Below are positions 1 through 6,892 of a DNA stretch of 22,626 nucleotides, piece by piece. Made by a program: the position numbers and the translations under genes. The notes under the pieces are model-generated. The model worked only from the letters and a program-made list of their open reading frames with translations. It did not search any database and was not told the origin of the DNA. How positions within the stretch are numbered: the stretch's first letter is position 1; each line of letters opens with the position of its first letter. The DNA is from an uncultured Clostridia bacterium. GTDB taxonomy: Bacteria > Bacillota > Clostridia > UBA1381. The stretch spans positions 1-22,626 of the forward strand of contig CAKSJF010000039.1 in assembly GCA_934462945.1 (NCBI GenBank), given 5' to 3'.

Positions 1-325
1 GCTTTACAGCACGGAATCGAAAAAAGCCTTCTAAATTGATATACCGTTCCCTACTCAGGTATGCCGATAGATCGTCGGACAAAACGGCATGCAAATCTGC
101 ATAGTGATTTTTAAACTGTTTCCGGCATTCATCTTTTACGAACATCTGTTCTTTATCTGTCAATAAATCCAAACATGGTTTGAGAAATTCTTCCATACAT
201 TTTTCGTCATATAGAAACATAATTCGATCAGATAATTCGGAAACCATTTTTTGAAAATCGGATTCAGAAGAAACAACCACGCAGAAAACCTGTTGACAAT
301 CTGCAATTTGGTATACGTTCTGCAC
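1..325 (-). CDS. ytxC: Putative sporulation protein YtxC, N-terminal part (cut by left edge)
   Basis: An open minus-strand frame of 108 codons runs off the left edge without a stop. It starts at a GTG (325-323), the only reasonable start because an in-frame TAA lies just upstream; that TAA (343-341) is also the stop codon of the preceding gene, so the two genes share a frame and are separated by 15 nt. A GAGGG sequence precedes the GTG at about 10 nt. The protein has an acidic, helical N-terminal region, and near residue 100 it reads YINLEGFFRFR, which resembles the conserved segment I associate with the YtxC family of sporulation proteins. The biochemical role of that family is not established. 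The C-terminal part lies outside the window. The assignment rests on this one motif plus the sporulating context. Confidence 0.6.
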   Translation of the reverse strand, partial: MQNVYQIADCQQVFCVVVSSESDFQKMVSELSDRIMFLYDEKCMEEFLKPCLDLLTDKEQMFVKDECRKQFKNHYADLHAVLSDDLSAYLSRERYINLEGFFRFRAVK

Positions 326-340
326 AGCTTCACTTCCCTC

Positions 341-1081
341 TTAAATAGATTCGTAAACCGGAATGATTGATCCGATATCCACAGGAATCCCATCATGCAA
401 AAATTGAAAAGAAACATGATATTTTCTACAAAAATTCCGCATTTCCAAAAAATCGGGATGCTGTGACAGATTTCCGTTTACCAACAGTATTTCCCTGGAA
501 ATGAGTCCGCAGCAGCCGCCGATAAAACCGTACGGAAATCCGGGTAACCGAATACTTCCCTCCTGGATTTTCAGCACATCTATTCCGTTCAGATCCGCTT
601 TTGAGGCAATTTTTGAATCGGACGTTATGATCGCATTTTCGGAAATGACAGCAACGGAACACTTTGTATAGCCTTGTGGAACATCTATTAATGTAACACC
701 GTTTTGCTCAAAATATTCACATATTACAGAATCGGTGTATTTTGCATGATGAAACGCATACCTGTTTACTCTTGCTACATTATATGCAATATCCTCCGGA
801 TAGTGCCTGCCCACCGGTGTTTTTCCGCGCAAAATCTTTGCGTCCGGAAAGATTTTTTGAAAATAAGCTGCTGTTTCCGGTGCAGAAACAAAGAAACGTC
901 CCCCAAGGTGATGCAGCATTAAATCCGGGTGGTGCGCAATCTCTGGATATGCAATATTCACCTTAGGAGTCGGAATGATTTTTGGAATTCCCTCTCTGCC
1001 CTTCAATTGATAGCTGCACAGCATGTCTGTCACCGTGCCGCAAGGCAGATTGGGGTTCTGTAAAAAGCGTTTAGTTGACAT
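341..1081 (-). CDS. Probable GME-fold protein, DUF6873-like
   Basis: This 246-residue protein has no signal peptide or membrane segment. Landmarks are NPNLPCGTV near residue 9, HHPDLMLHHLGG near 51-61, YTKCSV near 138, a glycine/cysteine-rich FIGGCCGLIS near 187-196, and DIGSIIP close to the C terminus. These match my memory of a clostridial family annotated as DUF6873 with the guanidino-group-modifying-enzyme (GME) fold, the fold of arginine deiminase and dimethylargininase. Conserved His and Cys residues fit a GME-like thiol active site, but I cannot assign the catalytic residues, and the substrate is unknown. The ATG lies inside a perfect inverted repeat and has no Shine-Dalgarno sequence. 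The start is still supported because NPNLP is normally near the N terminus. It lies 12 nt after an M20 amidohydrolase and 15 nt before the ytxC-like gene. Confidence 0.6.
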   Translation of the reverse strand: MSTKRFLQNPNLPCGTVTDMLCSYQLKGREGIPKIIPTPKVNIAYPEIAHHPDLMLHHLGGRFFVSAPETAAYFQKIFPDAKILRGKTPVGRHYPEDIAYNVARVNRYAFHHAKYTDSVICEYFEQNGVTLIDVPQGYTKCSVAVISENAIITSDSKIASKADLNGIDVLKIQEGSIRLPGFPYGFIGGCCGLISREILLVNGNLSQHPDFLEMRNFCRKYHVSFQFLHDGIPVDIGSIIPVYESI

Positions 1082-1100
1082 AATTATATTATGTCAACTA
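1072..1100. repeat. Perfect inverted repeat, 13-bp arms and 3-nt centre, over a start codon
   Basis: The left arm tagttgacataat (1072-1084) and right arm attatgtcaacta (1088-1100) are exact reverse complements around a central tat. On the minus strand the repeat contains the TGA stop of the M20 amidohydrolase gene (1096-1094) and the ATG of the GME-like gene (1081-1079); the last bases encode Met-Ser-Thr. In RNA it would form a 13-bp stem with the AUG inside the stem. As DNA it looks like an operator for a dimeric repressor. It is AT-rich and has no following T tract, so it is not an intrinsic terminator. Confidence 0.85.
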
Positions 1101-2257
1101 TTTAGAAAATCTACGGCGCTTTGCACCAGTACTGCCGTACCAATTGGGAGTGCATTTTCATTTGCAAAAAAGTCCGGACTGTGAATCGGACTGTTATGCG
1201 TCTCATCTCCCACACCCAAACGGAAATAGCATGCTGGAACGCGTTCTGCAAAATATGCAAAATCATCCCCGGCAAGAGAGGAAAATTCTAATTCTTCGGT
1301 TTTTTTCACACAGGAGAGCTTTTTTGCAGCATTTTGTACCAACTGATTCATCGCCGGAGTATTGATCGTTGGCGGATAAAGCGACCGATAAGTAAATTCG
1401 CAGCTCCCCCCCATCGCTTTTGCAATGGTTTCTGCACAAGTTTGCAGTTCCTCGGCGATTCTTTTCCGGGTTTTCGGATCAAGCGAACGGACAGTTCCCT
1501 CTAAATAGGCTGTTTCCGGAATCACATTCGGGCAGTTTCCGGCATGTACAGAGCAGACAGAAACTACACAAGGGTTCATCGCTCCGACTGTTCGCCGCGC
1601 AATTCCCTGGTAAGCCTTAATAATTTCTGCTGAAATGGCAATGGGATCGACGCATTGCTCCGGTGCAGAACCGTGCCCTCCGGTTCCGTGCACTGTCATG
1701 ACAAACTCGTCCGGAGATGCCATGATTGCACCGTCTCGAAACTGAAGTGTCCCCCACTTTGCCAAGGGTTCGACATGGAGCGCAAGGGCAGCATCCACGC
1801 ACGGATTTTCCATAACACCTGACTCGATCATAGGCAGTGCGCCGCCCTCTCCCTCCTCTGCCGGCTGGAATACAAGCTTGACAGTTCCGCATAGCTGCTC
1901 TTTGTATTGGTTTAGGATTTTTGCCGCACCTAAAAGACACGCGGTATGGACATCATGTCCGCATGCGTGCATACATCCGGAATGCCCGGAGCGAAACGGT
2001 AGATCGTTTTCCTCTGCAATCGGCAGACCGTCTATATCGGCACGCAGGAGGATTGTTTTTCCGGGTTTTCCGGTATCAATCACCGCCGCAACTCCGGTTT
2101 TCGCCATTGTCTGATAGGAAATTCCCAGCTGATCTAAATAATTTCTGATCAATGCTGAGGTTTTTTCCTCGCAAAAGCATAGCTCCGGAATCCGGTGCAG
2201 GCTTTCCCGGATTTTGATTAGTTCGTCCCTGATTTCAAAAACTGCTTTTTCCCACAT
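1094..2257 (-). CDS. M20-family metal-dependent amidohydrolase (N-acyl amino acid / hippurate hydrolase type)
   Basis: This 387-residue cytoplasmic protein is the usual length for bacterial M20D aminoacylases and hippurate hydrolases, which cleave the amide bond of N-acyl amino acids using a dinuclear metal centre. The N terminus reads like the family (RDELIKIRESLHRIPEL). The family metal motif HACGHDVHTACLL is at about 97-109 (Cys99, His101), followed by PAEEGEGGA at 132-140 with the catalytic/metal glutamates 134-135, LHVEP near 160, and a late histidine in NSPIHSPDF. The exact acyl and amino acid specificity cannot be read from sequence. It starts 11 nt after ligA, with AGGGGAT before the ATG, and is probably co-transcribed with ligA and the GME-like gene downstream. 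Carboxypeptidase or diaminopimelate deacetylase activity are alternatives within the same superfamily. Confidence 0.9.
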   Translation of the reverse strand: MWEKAVFEIRDELIKIRESLHRIPELCFCEEKTSALIRNYLDQLGISYQTMAKTGVAAVIDTGKPGKTILLRADIDGLPIAEENDLPFRSGHSGCMHACGHDVHTACLLGAAKILNQYKEQLCGTVKLVFQPAEEGEGGALPMIESGVMENPCVDAALALHVEPLAKWGTLQFRDGAIMASPDEFVMTVHGTGGHGSAPEQCVDPIAISAEIIKAYQGIARRTVGAMNPCVVSVCSVHAGNCPNVIPETAYLEGTVRSLDPKTRKRIAEELQTCAETIAKAMGGSCEFTYRSLYPPTINTPAMNQLVQNAAKKLSCVKKTEELEFSSLAGDDFAYFAERVPACYFRLGVGDETHNSPIHSPDFFANENALPIGTAVLVQSAVDFLNS

Positions 2258-2268
2258 TGTTTTATCCC

Positions 2269-4245
2269 CTATTGTATCATTGCATTAAATTCTTCTTCTG
2301 ATATAATCGTAATACCTAAGTTTTGCGCCTTTTCCAGCTTGCTCCCTGCTTCCTCTCCTGCTAAGACATAGGAGGTTTTCTTTGAGACGGAGGAGGAGGT
2401 TTTCCCTCCAAACTGTTCTATCAGATCGGATGCTTCTTTTCTGGAATAGGTCGGCAGCGTTCCGGTCAAAACAAAGGTTTTTCCGGCAAAACGCTGATCC
2501 GCTGCCGTCTCCTTGACCTGATCCTCCATAGAAACACCTGCATTTTTCAGACGTTCCAAAAAGGCAATATTCTGCGGTTCTTCAAAAAATTCTACAACGC
2601 TTTCCGCCATTGCAAGTCCGATATCGTCTATCTGTGTTAAATCTTCCACCGTTGCAGCACGTAAAAGGCTTAATTTCGGATAATTCTTTGCCAATAGCTT
2701 TGCAGCCTTTTCTCCGATATGTCGGATTCCAAGCGCATGAATGAGGCGGTAAAGCGGATTTGATTTTGATTTTTCCAGAGAAGCCATCAGATTTTGCGCG
2801 GATTTTTCGCCCATTTTATCCAATCCGGCAATTTCCTCCGGATTCAGATAATACAAATCTGCCGCAGTCTCGATCATACCCAATTCCAAAAAGCGTTCAA
2901 TGATAGACGGACCTAATCCGTCAATATCCATCGCACTGCCGGAAACAAAATGAATGATATTCCGGAGTCTTTGCGCCGGACAGTTCATGCCGGTGCAGCG
3001 GTGCGCTGCCTCGCCGTCCTCGCGGACAATCAGCGCTCCGCACTCTAAGCAATGCGTTGGCATATGAAATTCTTTTTCATTTCCGGTTCGCTTATTTTTG
3101 CAAACCTCTAAAACCTCCGGAATAATGTCTCCGGCTTTCTGCACCAAGACAGTATCACCGATTTTAATGTCCTTTTCGACAATATAATCATAGTTGTGGA
3201 GCGTTGCACGTGAAACAGTTGAGCCTGCAACACGAACCGGCTCTAAAATGGCAAGCGGTGTCAGCACACCGGTGCGTCCGACCTGAACGGCAATATCTAA
3301 AATTTTGGTTTCTTTTTTCTCTGGAGGAAATTTATAAGCAATCGCCCAGCGCGGAAACTTTGCAGTCGAACCAAGCAGCGTCCGCATTGCAAAGTCATTT
3401 ACCTTAATGACCGCGCCGTCAATATCGTAGCCAAGACCCTCACGTTCCTCTCCGATTTCCAGCACACGGCGGAATGCAGAACTGATATCCGGATAAAGTG
3501 TATCATCCTGAATTGTGGTGAATCCCTGTTCTTTTAAAAACCGCAGTCCGTCCAGATGGTTTGTGATTTCAACACCCTCCACCTGCTGAATATTAAATAC
3601 AAAAATATCTAATTTCCGTTTTGCACAGATTTTAGAATCAAGCTGACGGAGCGAGCCGGCAGCAGCGTTTCGCGGATTTGCAAATAACGGTTTTTCTAAA
3701 ACTTCCTGTTCCGCATTCAGCTTTTCAAAGTTTTTCTTTGAAAGATATACCTCTCCGCGCACCTCTAAATATGGAATCGGATCTTTTAGTTTCAGCGGAA
3801 TTGACCGGATTGTTCGGAGATTTTCGGTTACATCCTCTCCCACCAGTCCATTACCGCGCGTAGATCCGCGCACAAACAAGCCGTCCCGATATTCCAAAGA
3901 GACAGAAAGACCGTCTATTTTTTGTTCCACCACATATCCCGGATGCGATACAATGACAGAAACACGTTTGTTAAAATCCAGAATCTCATTTTCGTTAAAT
4001 GCATCTTGTAAGCTTTCCATCGGAACGGTGTGCTCCACGCTTTCAAATTGGGATAACACCGCACCGCCGACACGCTGTGTCGGTGAATCAGCACGCCGCA
4101 GCTCCGGATGCTCTGCTTCTAAGGTTTCTAACTCCCGGAGCAGCTTATCATATTCAAAATCCGAAATTTCCGGCGCGTCATCTTCATAATATTTCCGGCT
4201 GTGGTAGTTTAGTAAATCGGTCAGCTCTTGTATTCTTTGTTCCAT
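2269..4245 (-). CDS. ligA: NAD-dependent DNA ligase LigA
   Basis: LigA seals nicks in duplex DNA during replication and repair using NAD+. The 658-residue protein shows the full bacterial order: the Ia domain at the N terminus, the adenylation domain with active-site Lys109 in EQKIDGL, the OB fold (about 310-390), a four-cysteine zinc finger (Cys399, 402, 417, 422), helix-hairpin-helix repeats (about 440-560) and a C-terminal BRCT domain (about 585-658, FVLTGTLPTYSR). I chose the ATG at 4245 because GAGGAAAG sits 6 nt before it and the protein then begins MEQRIQELTDLLNYHSR as LigA proteins do. An in-frame ATG 48 nt further upstream lies inside the preceding gene. The SLH-protein gene ends 10 nt upstream. 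No pcrA helicase, a frequent neighbour in Firmicutes, is seen here. Confidence 0.97.
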   Translation of the reverse strand: MEQRIQELTDLLNYHSRKYYEDDAPEISDFEYDKLLRELETLEAEHPELRRADSPTQRVGGAVLSQFESVEHTVPMESLQDAFNENEILDFNKRVSVIVSHPGYVVEQKIDGLSVSLEYRDGLFVRGSTRGNGLVGEDVTENLRTIRSIPLKLKDPIPYLEVRGEVYLSKKNFEKLNAEQEVLEKPLFANPRNAAAGSLRQLDSKICAKRKLDIFVFNIQQVEGVEITNHLDGLRFLKEQGFTTIQDDTLYPDISSAFRRVLEIGEEREGLGYDIDGAVIKVNDFAMRTLLGSTAKFPRWAIAYKFPPEKKETKILDIAVQVGRTGVLTPLAILEPVRVAGSTVSRATLHNYDYIVEKDIKIGDTVLVQKAGDIIPEVLEVCKNKRTGNEKEFHMPTHCLECGALIVREDGEAAHRCTGMNCPAQRLRNIIHFVSGSAMDIDGLGPSIIERFLELGMIETAADLYYLNPEEIAGLDKMGEKSAQNLMASLEKSKSNPLYRLIHALGIRHIGEKAAKLLAKNYPKLSLLRAATVEDLTQIDDIGLAMAESVVEFFEEPQNIAFLERLKNAGVSMEDQVKETAADQRFAGKTFVLTGTLPTYSRKEASDLIEQFGGKTSSSVSKKTSYVLAGEEAGSKLEKAQNLGITIISEEEFNAMIQ

Positions 4246-4255
4246 TTTTCTTTCC

Positions 4256-6829
4256 TCACATGATATTGTATAAAAGTGTGGCAGCCTCTGCACGTGTTAC
4301 AGATTTTTGCGGGCGGATGCTGCCATCCTCATATCCCGAAATCAGTCCGCTGTTTTTCAACACACCAAATGCATGTAATGCCCAATCCGGAATATCGGCA
4401 GTATCTGTATAATCCGGTGTGACATACCGGAGCTTATCTGGCAGCGTCCGTGCCAGGATTGCGATCACTTCTGCACGCGTGATCGAATCGTTGGGGGCAA
4501 AATAGACTCCGTCATCTGCCTTTTTTCCGCTGATGATCTGTGCATTTGCCATTGCGGCTACATGCGTTTTTGCCCAGGATGGAATCTGATCTGCATCCTT
4601 AAAATCAAGGCTTGATTCCTCTGATGAAAGCTTTAGATAATTGCTGATCATAACGGCAAATTCTGCACGCGTCATAGAATTTTCAGGATAGAAGTACCAC
4701 GCGCCGTTATTCTCGCTGCCGTTTAACACGCTTTGCCGGTTCATATAGGAAACAATATTTTCTGCCCAGTGTCCGGACATGTCTGAAAACGGGTTTTCTA
4801 TCCCGGCGGTCAGACTTTTTGTTGTAATTCCGTGGTAGCCGTCAACGGTTTTTGCGATTGCTTTGATTTTATGCGGCTGCGACATAAAGTCACCGGAAAG
4901 CGGATAGGTGTAACGCACATGCCGTTCGTCTATTTCTTCTGCTGTCACATACTCGTTTCCAACAATATTTTCTCCGTCAATCAGAATCTGGCTGTTTAAA
5001 GAATCCATCTCGCTTTGATAGCAGAACATATCCACCGAAAGCGTGTTATCTGCAATCTGTATCTCGCTATACGGATATAGTTCTGCTGCGGTTTCTCCCC
5101 CGGAGATCTGCACCGGAATGTCAAAACCGGCAGCGCCTTTTTGAATGTGGAGCGTTCCGGATAAGCCGGCATTCTGCGAAAGAATCAAGGTTCCGTCCTC
5201 GCTGACCGTTCCCAGCTGATCGTCTGAAAGCCACCAGCCGAACGCAGTCGGAACACCTCCCAAATCCTTGTTATAATAGGTCGCTTTTCCGTTTAAATGA
5301 ATTTTACTGTCGGCAGGAGCTGTAATTTTTGTCAACTCCTCGCCGGTATCGGCATTTAAAATTGAAAGTCCGGTCGGGGTTTCAATCGACCGATAGGTAA
5401 AGCTGCCGGACACATCCCCGGAGGTTACCGTAACCGTTACCGCTTCGTCTCCCCAAAATTCTAAATATCCGCTGTCCGAAATTTTTGAGTTTCCCTCACT
5501 GATCTGATAAGACACATTTTCCGGTGTAGCAATTGCATGATTATTCGTGTCGGTTGCAGCTGGGTAAAGCTGCAAGCCTGTGCCGGATAAACCAACTGCG
5601 GTATAAGGATAAAGAAACAGGTTTCCAAATTCTCCGCTTGCCTCCTGAACGTTTTGCAGGAAGATGAAGTTTGTCACCTTTCGGAGCGCTCCGTCAGACG
5701 GAGAATTGATAATGGAGCTTTGTTCGTTTCCGGGATAAATTCCTCCCATAGTGGTCGAGCCGCCGCCGTCTAAATTCAGCGCATTCACGCATCCTAATTC
5801 TTTCAAACGTGAGGCAAGTGTTTTTTGCTGCACACCGTAGCTGTAATTTTTTTGCCGTCCGTCAATGACATAGAGCAGCACTGTACCGTCGGCTTTAATA
5901 CCAACCGCACTTCTTGGCGCTGCGCCTGCTTCGAGATTCGGTGCAATTTCGCCGTTGATCAGAATTTGCTTTCCCTCACTTCCTAACGCGTTATATGCGC
6001 CGTTCCAAAGCTCCAGATCAGCGGCGGCAGTGCAGGAAATTGTGACAGAGTCTCCCTCGGAAAGGCTCTGCATCAGGGATTTTGACCATGCGTTTCCGTT
6101 CAGGTTCATCGTCATAATCAATTTTCCCTCCGGGATTGCTACCTCGCCAGGGGCATACTCGATTTTTTCTACCGTACCGTTTATGATCATTCCCAATGCC
6201 GGCTGCTGACCGTTTGTATCCAATGTAATATTAATGGTATTCGGGGTTGCTTTTGTGGTCTGTCCAAATTCGTCGGTGTAAAGCGTGACAACCTCCGTCG
6301 AATTCTGGCAGTATTTATTGATATGTGTTAAATCCAGCTCATAGTTCTCTGCTCCGAAAATAGCAGTTGCCTGGATTCCGAGCTTGCCCATAAAAGCAGA
6401 ACCGTCCTGACGGAATCCAACTGCGTCCAAAACAGTTGCGTCTTTGGAGGTGATTTCTCCGTTTGTGATGACATGTCCCATTGGAACACCGGTTTGGAAT
6501 GAGAAAAAGGACGCATTAATTCCGAGCATCGGATAAAGCTTTTGCGTCTGCATATATTCCATGACCTGTGAAAGATTCCGCTTGCCCCAAATAGAATCCC
6601 CGGTTACCACCATCGGTCGAACCGCGCTGTTCGGTGTATATTCTGCATAATATTCCGTTTGCAGTCCGACACCCTTTTGATCGGATAAATAGGTATTCCT
6701 GGTCAGAAAAGTACTTCCGCCAAAGGGCAGCGTACCGCCCTCAACCCATTGACTGCCTAAAACAGATGCATAGACCTGAGTTGTAAAAAATGCAAGTACA
6801 AATATGATTGCTGTAATTCTTTTTTTCAA
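4256..6829 (-). CDS. Secreted phosphodiester glycosidase (NAGPA-like) domain protein with three SLH repeats
   Basis: This 857-residue surface protein (residue numbers here count from an upstream ATG, 7 codons longer) begins with a signal peptide, KKRITAIIFVLAFFTTQVYA. Residues 60-400 resemble the phosphodiester glycosidase / NAGPA domain, with NASFFS near 112, RSAVGI near 313, DGRQ near 330 and NALNLDGGGSTTM at 356-368. In the eukaryotic uncovering enzyme this domain cleaves GlcNAc-1-phosphodiesters; the bacterial substrates are mostly unknown, with wall or exopolysaccharide phosphodiesters likely. Residues 400-680 look like beta-sandwich linker domains. The C terminus carries three SLH repeats (about 686-740, 747-800, 812-864), each with a TRAE motif, that would anchor it to pyruvylated wall polymer. 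I prefer a TTG start at 6829: GAAAGGA lies 9 nt upstream, and the promoter at 6857-6885 puts the transcript start near the upstream ATG (6850). Confidence 0.88.
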   Translation of the reverse strand: MKKRITAIIFVLAFFTTQVYASVLGSQWVEGGTLPFGGSTFLTRNTYLSDQKGVGLQTEYYAEYTPNSAVRPMVVTGDSIWGKRNLSQVMEYMQTQKLYPMLGINASFFSFQTGVPMGHVITNGEITSKDATVLDAVGFRQDGSAFMGKLGIQATAIFGAENYELDLTHINKYCQNSTEVVTLYTDEFGQTTKATPNTINITLDTNGQQPALGMIINGTVEKIEYAPGEVAIPEGKLIMTMNLNGNAWSKSLMQSLSEGDSVTISCTAAADLELWNGAYNALGSEGKQILINGEIAPNLEAGAAPRSAVGIKADGTVLLYVIDGRQKNYSYGVQQKTLASRLKELGCVNALNLDGGGSTTMGGIYPGNEQSSIINSPSDGALRKVTNFIFLQNVQEASGEFGNLFLYPYTAVGLSGTGLQLYPAATDTNNHAIATPENVSYQISEGNSKISDSGYLEFWGDEAVTVTVTSGDVSGSFTYRSIETPTGLSILNADTGEELTKITAPADSKIHLNGKATYYNKDLGGVPTAFGWWLSDDQLGTVSEDGTLILSQNAGLSGTLHIQKGAAGFDIPVQISGGETAAELYPYSEIQIADNTLSVDMFCYQSEMDSLNSQILIDGENIVGNEYVTAEEIDERHVRYTYPLSGDFMSQPHKIKAIAKTVDGYHGITTKSLTAGIENPFSDMSGHWAENIVSYMNRQSVLNGSENNGAWYFYPENSMTRAEFAVMISNYLKLSSEESSLDFKDADQIPSWAKTHVAAMANAQIISGKKADDGVYFAPNDSITRAEVIAILARTLPDKLRYVTPDYTDTADIPDWALHAFGVLKNSGLISGYEDGSIRPQKSVTRAEAATLLYNIM

Positions 6830-6856
6830 ACTGATCATTCCTTTCATCATACTATC

Positions 6857-6885
6857 ATGATACCATAGTCTTTTGGTTTTGTCTA
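6857..6885 (-). promoter_or_regulatory. Sigma-A-like promoter for the SLH protein gene and ligA
   Basis: On the minus strand, TAGACA (6885-6880) and TATCAT (6862-6857) are separated by exactly 17 bp, and TGG directly before the -10 box makes an extended -10. It lies between the PBP2 stop and the SLH-protein gene. Expected transcription start is near 6850, which makes the TTG at 6829 the likely first codon. It suggests that the lower half of the cluster can be transcribed separately from mre/PBP2. Confidence 0.6.
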
Positions 6886-6892
6886 GGCAAGA

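Noticed and set aside
160..417. An 85-codon minus-strand frame crossing the GME/ytxC junction
   Set aside because: It is out of frame with both genes, has no ribosome site, and the overlapping YtxC-like frame has family-like sequence.
1075..1088. TTGACA and TATAAT sequences within the inverted repeat as a promoter for the GME-like gene
   Set aside because: The two boxes overlap or abut rather than being about 17 bp apart, and a start from this -10 box would fall inside the coding region.
4246..4293. Longer LigA start 16 codons upstream
   Set aside because: It lies inside the preceding gene, lacks a ribosome site, and adds residues not seen in LigA proteins; the ATG at 4245 has a good ribosome site.
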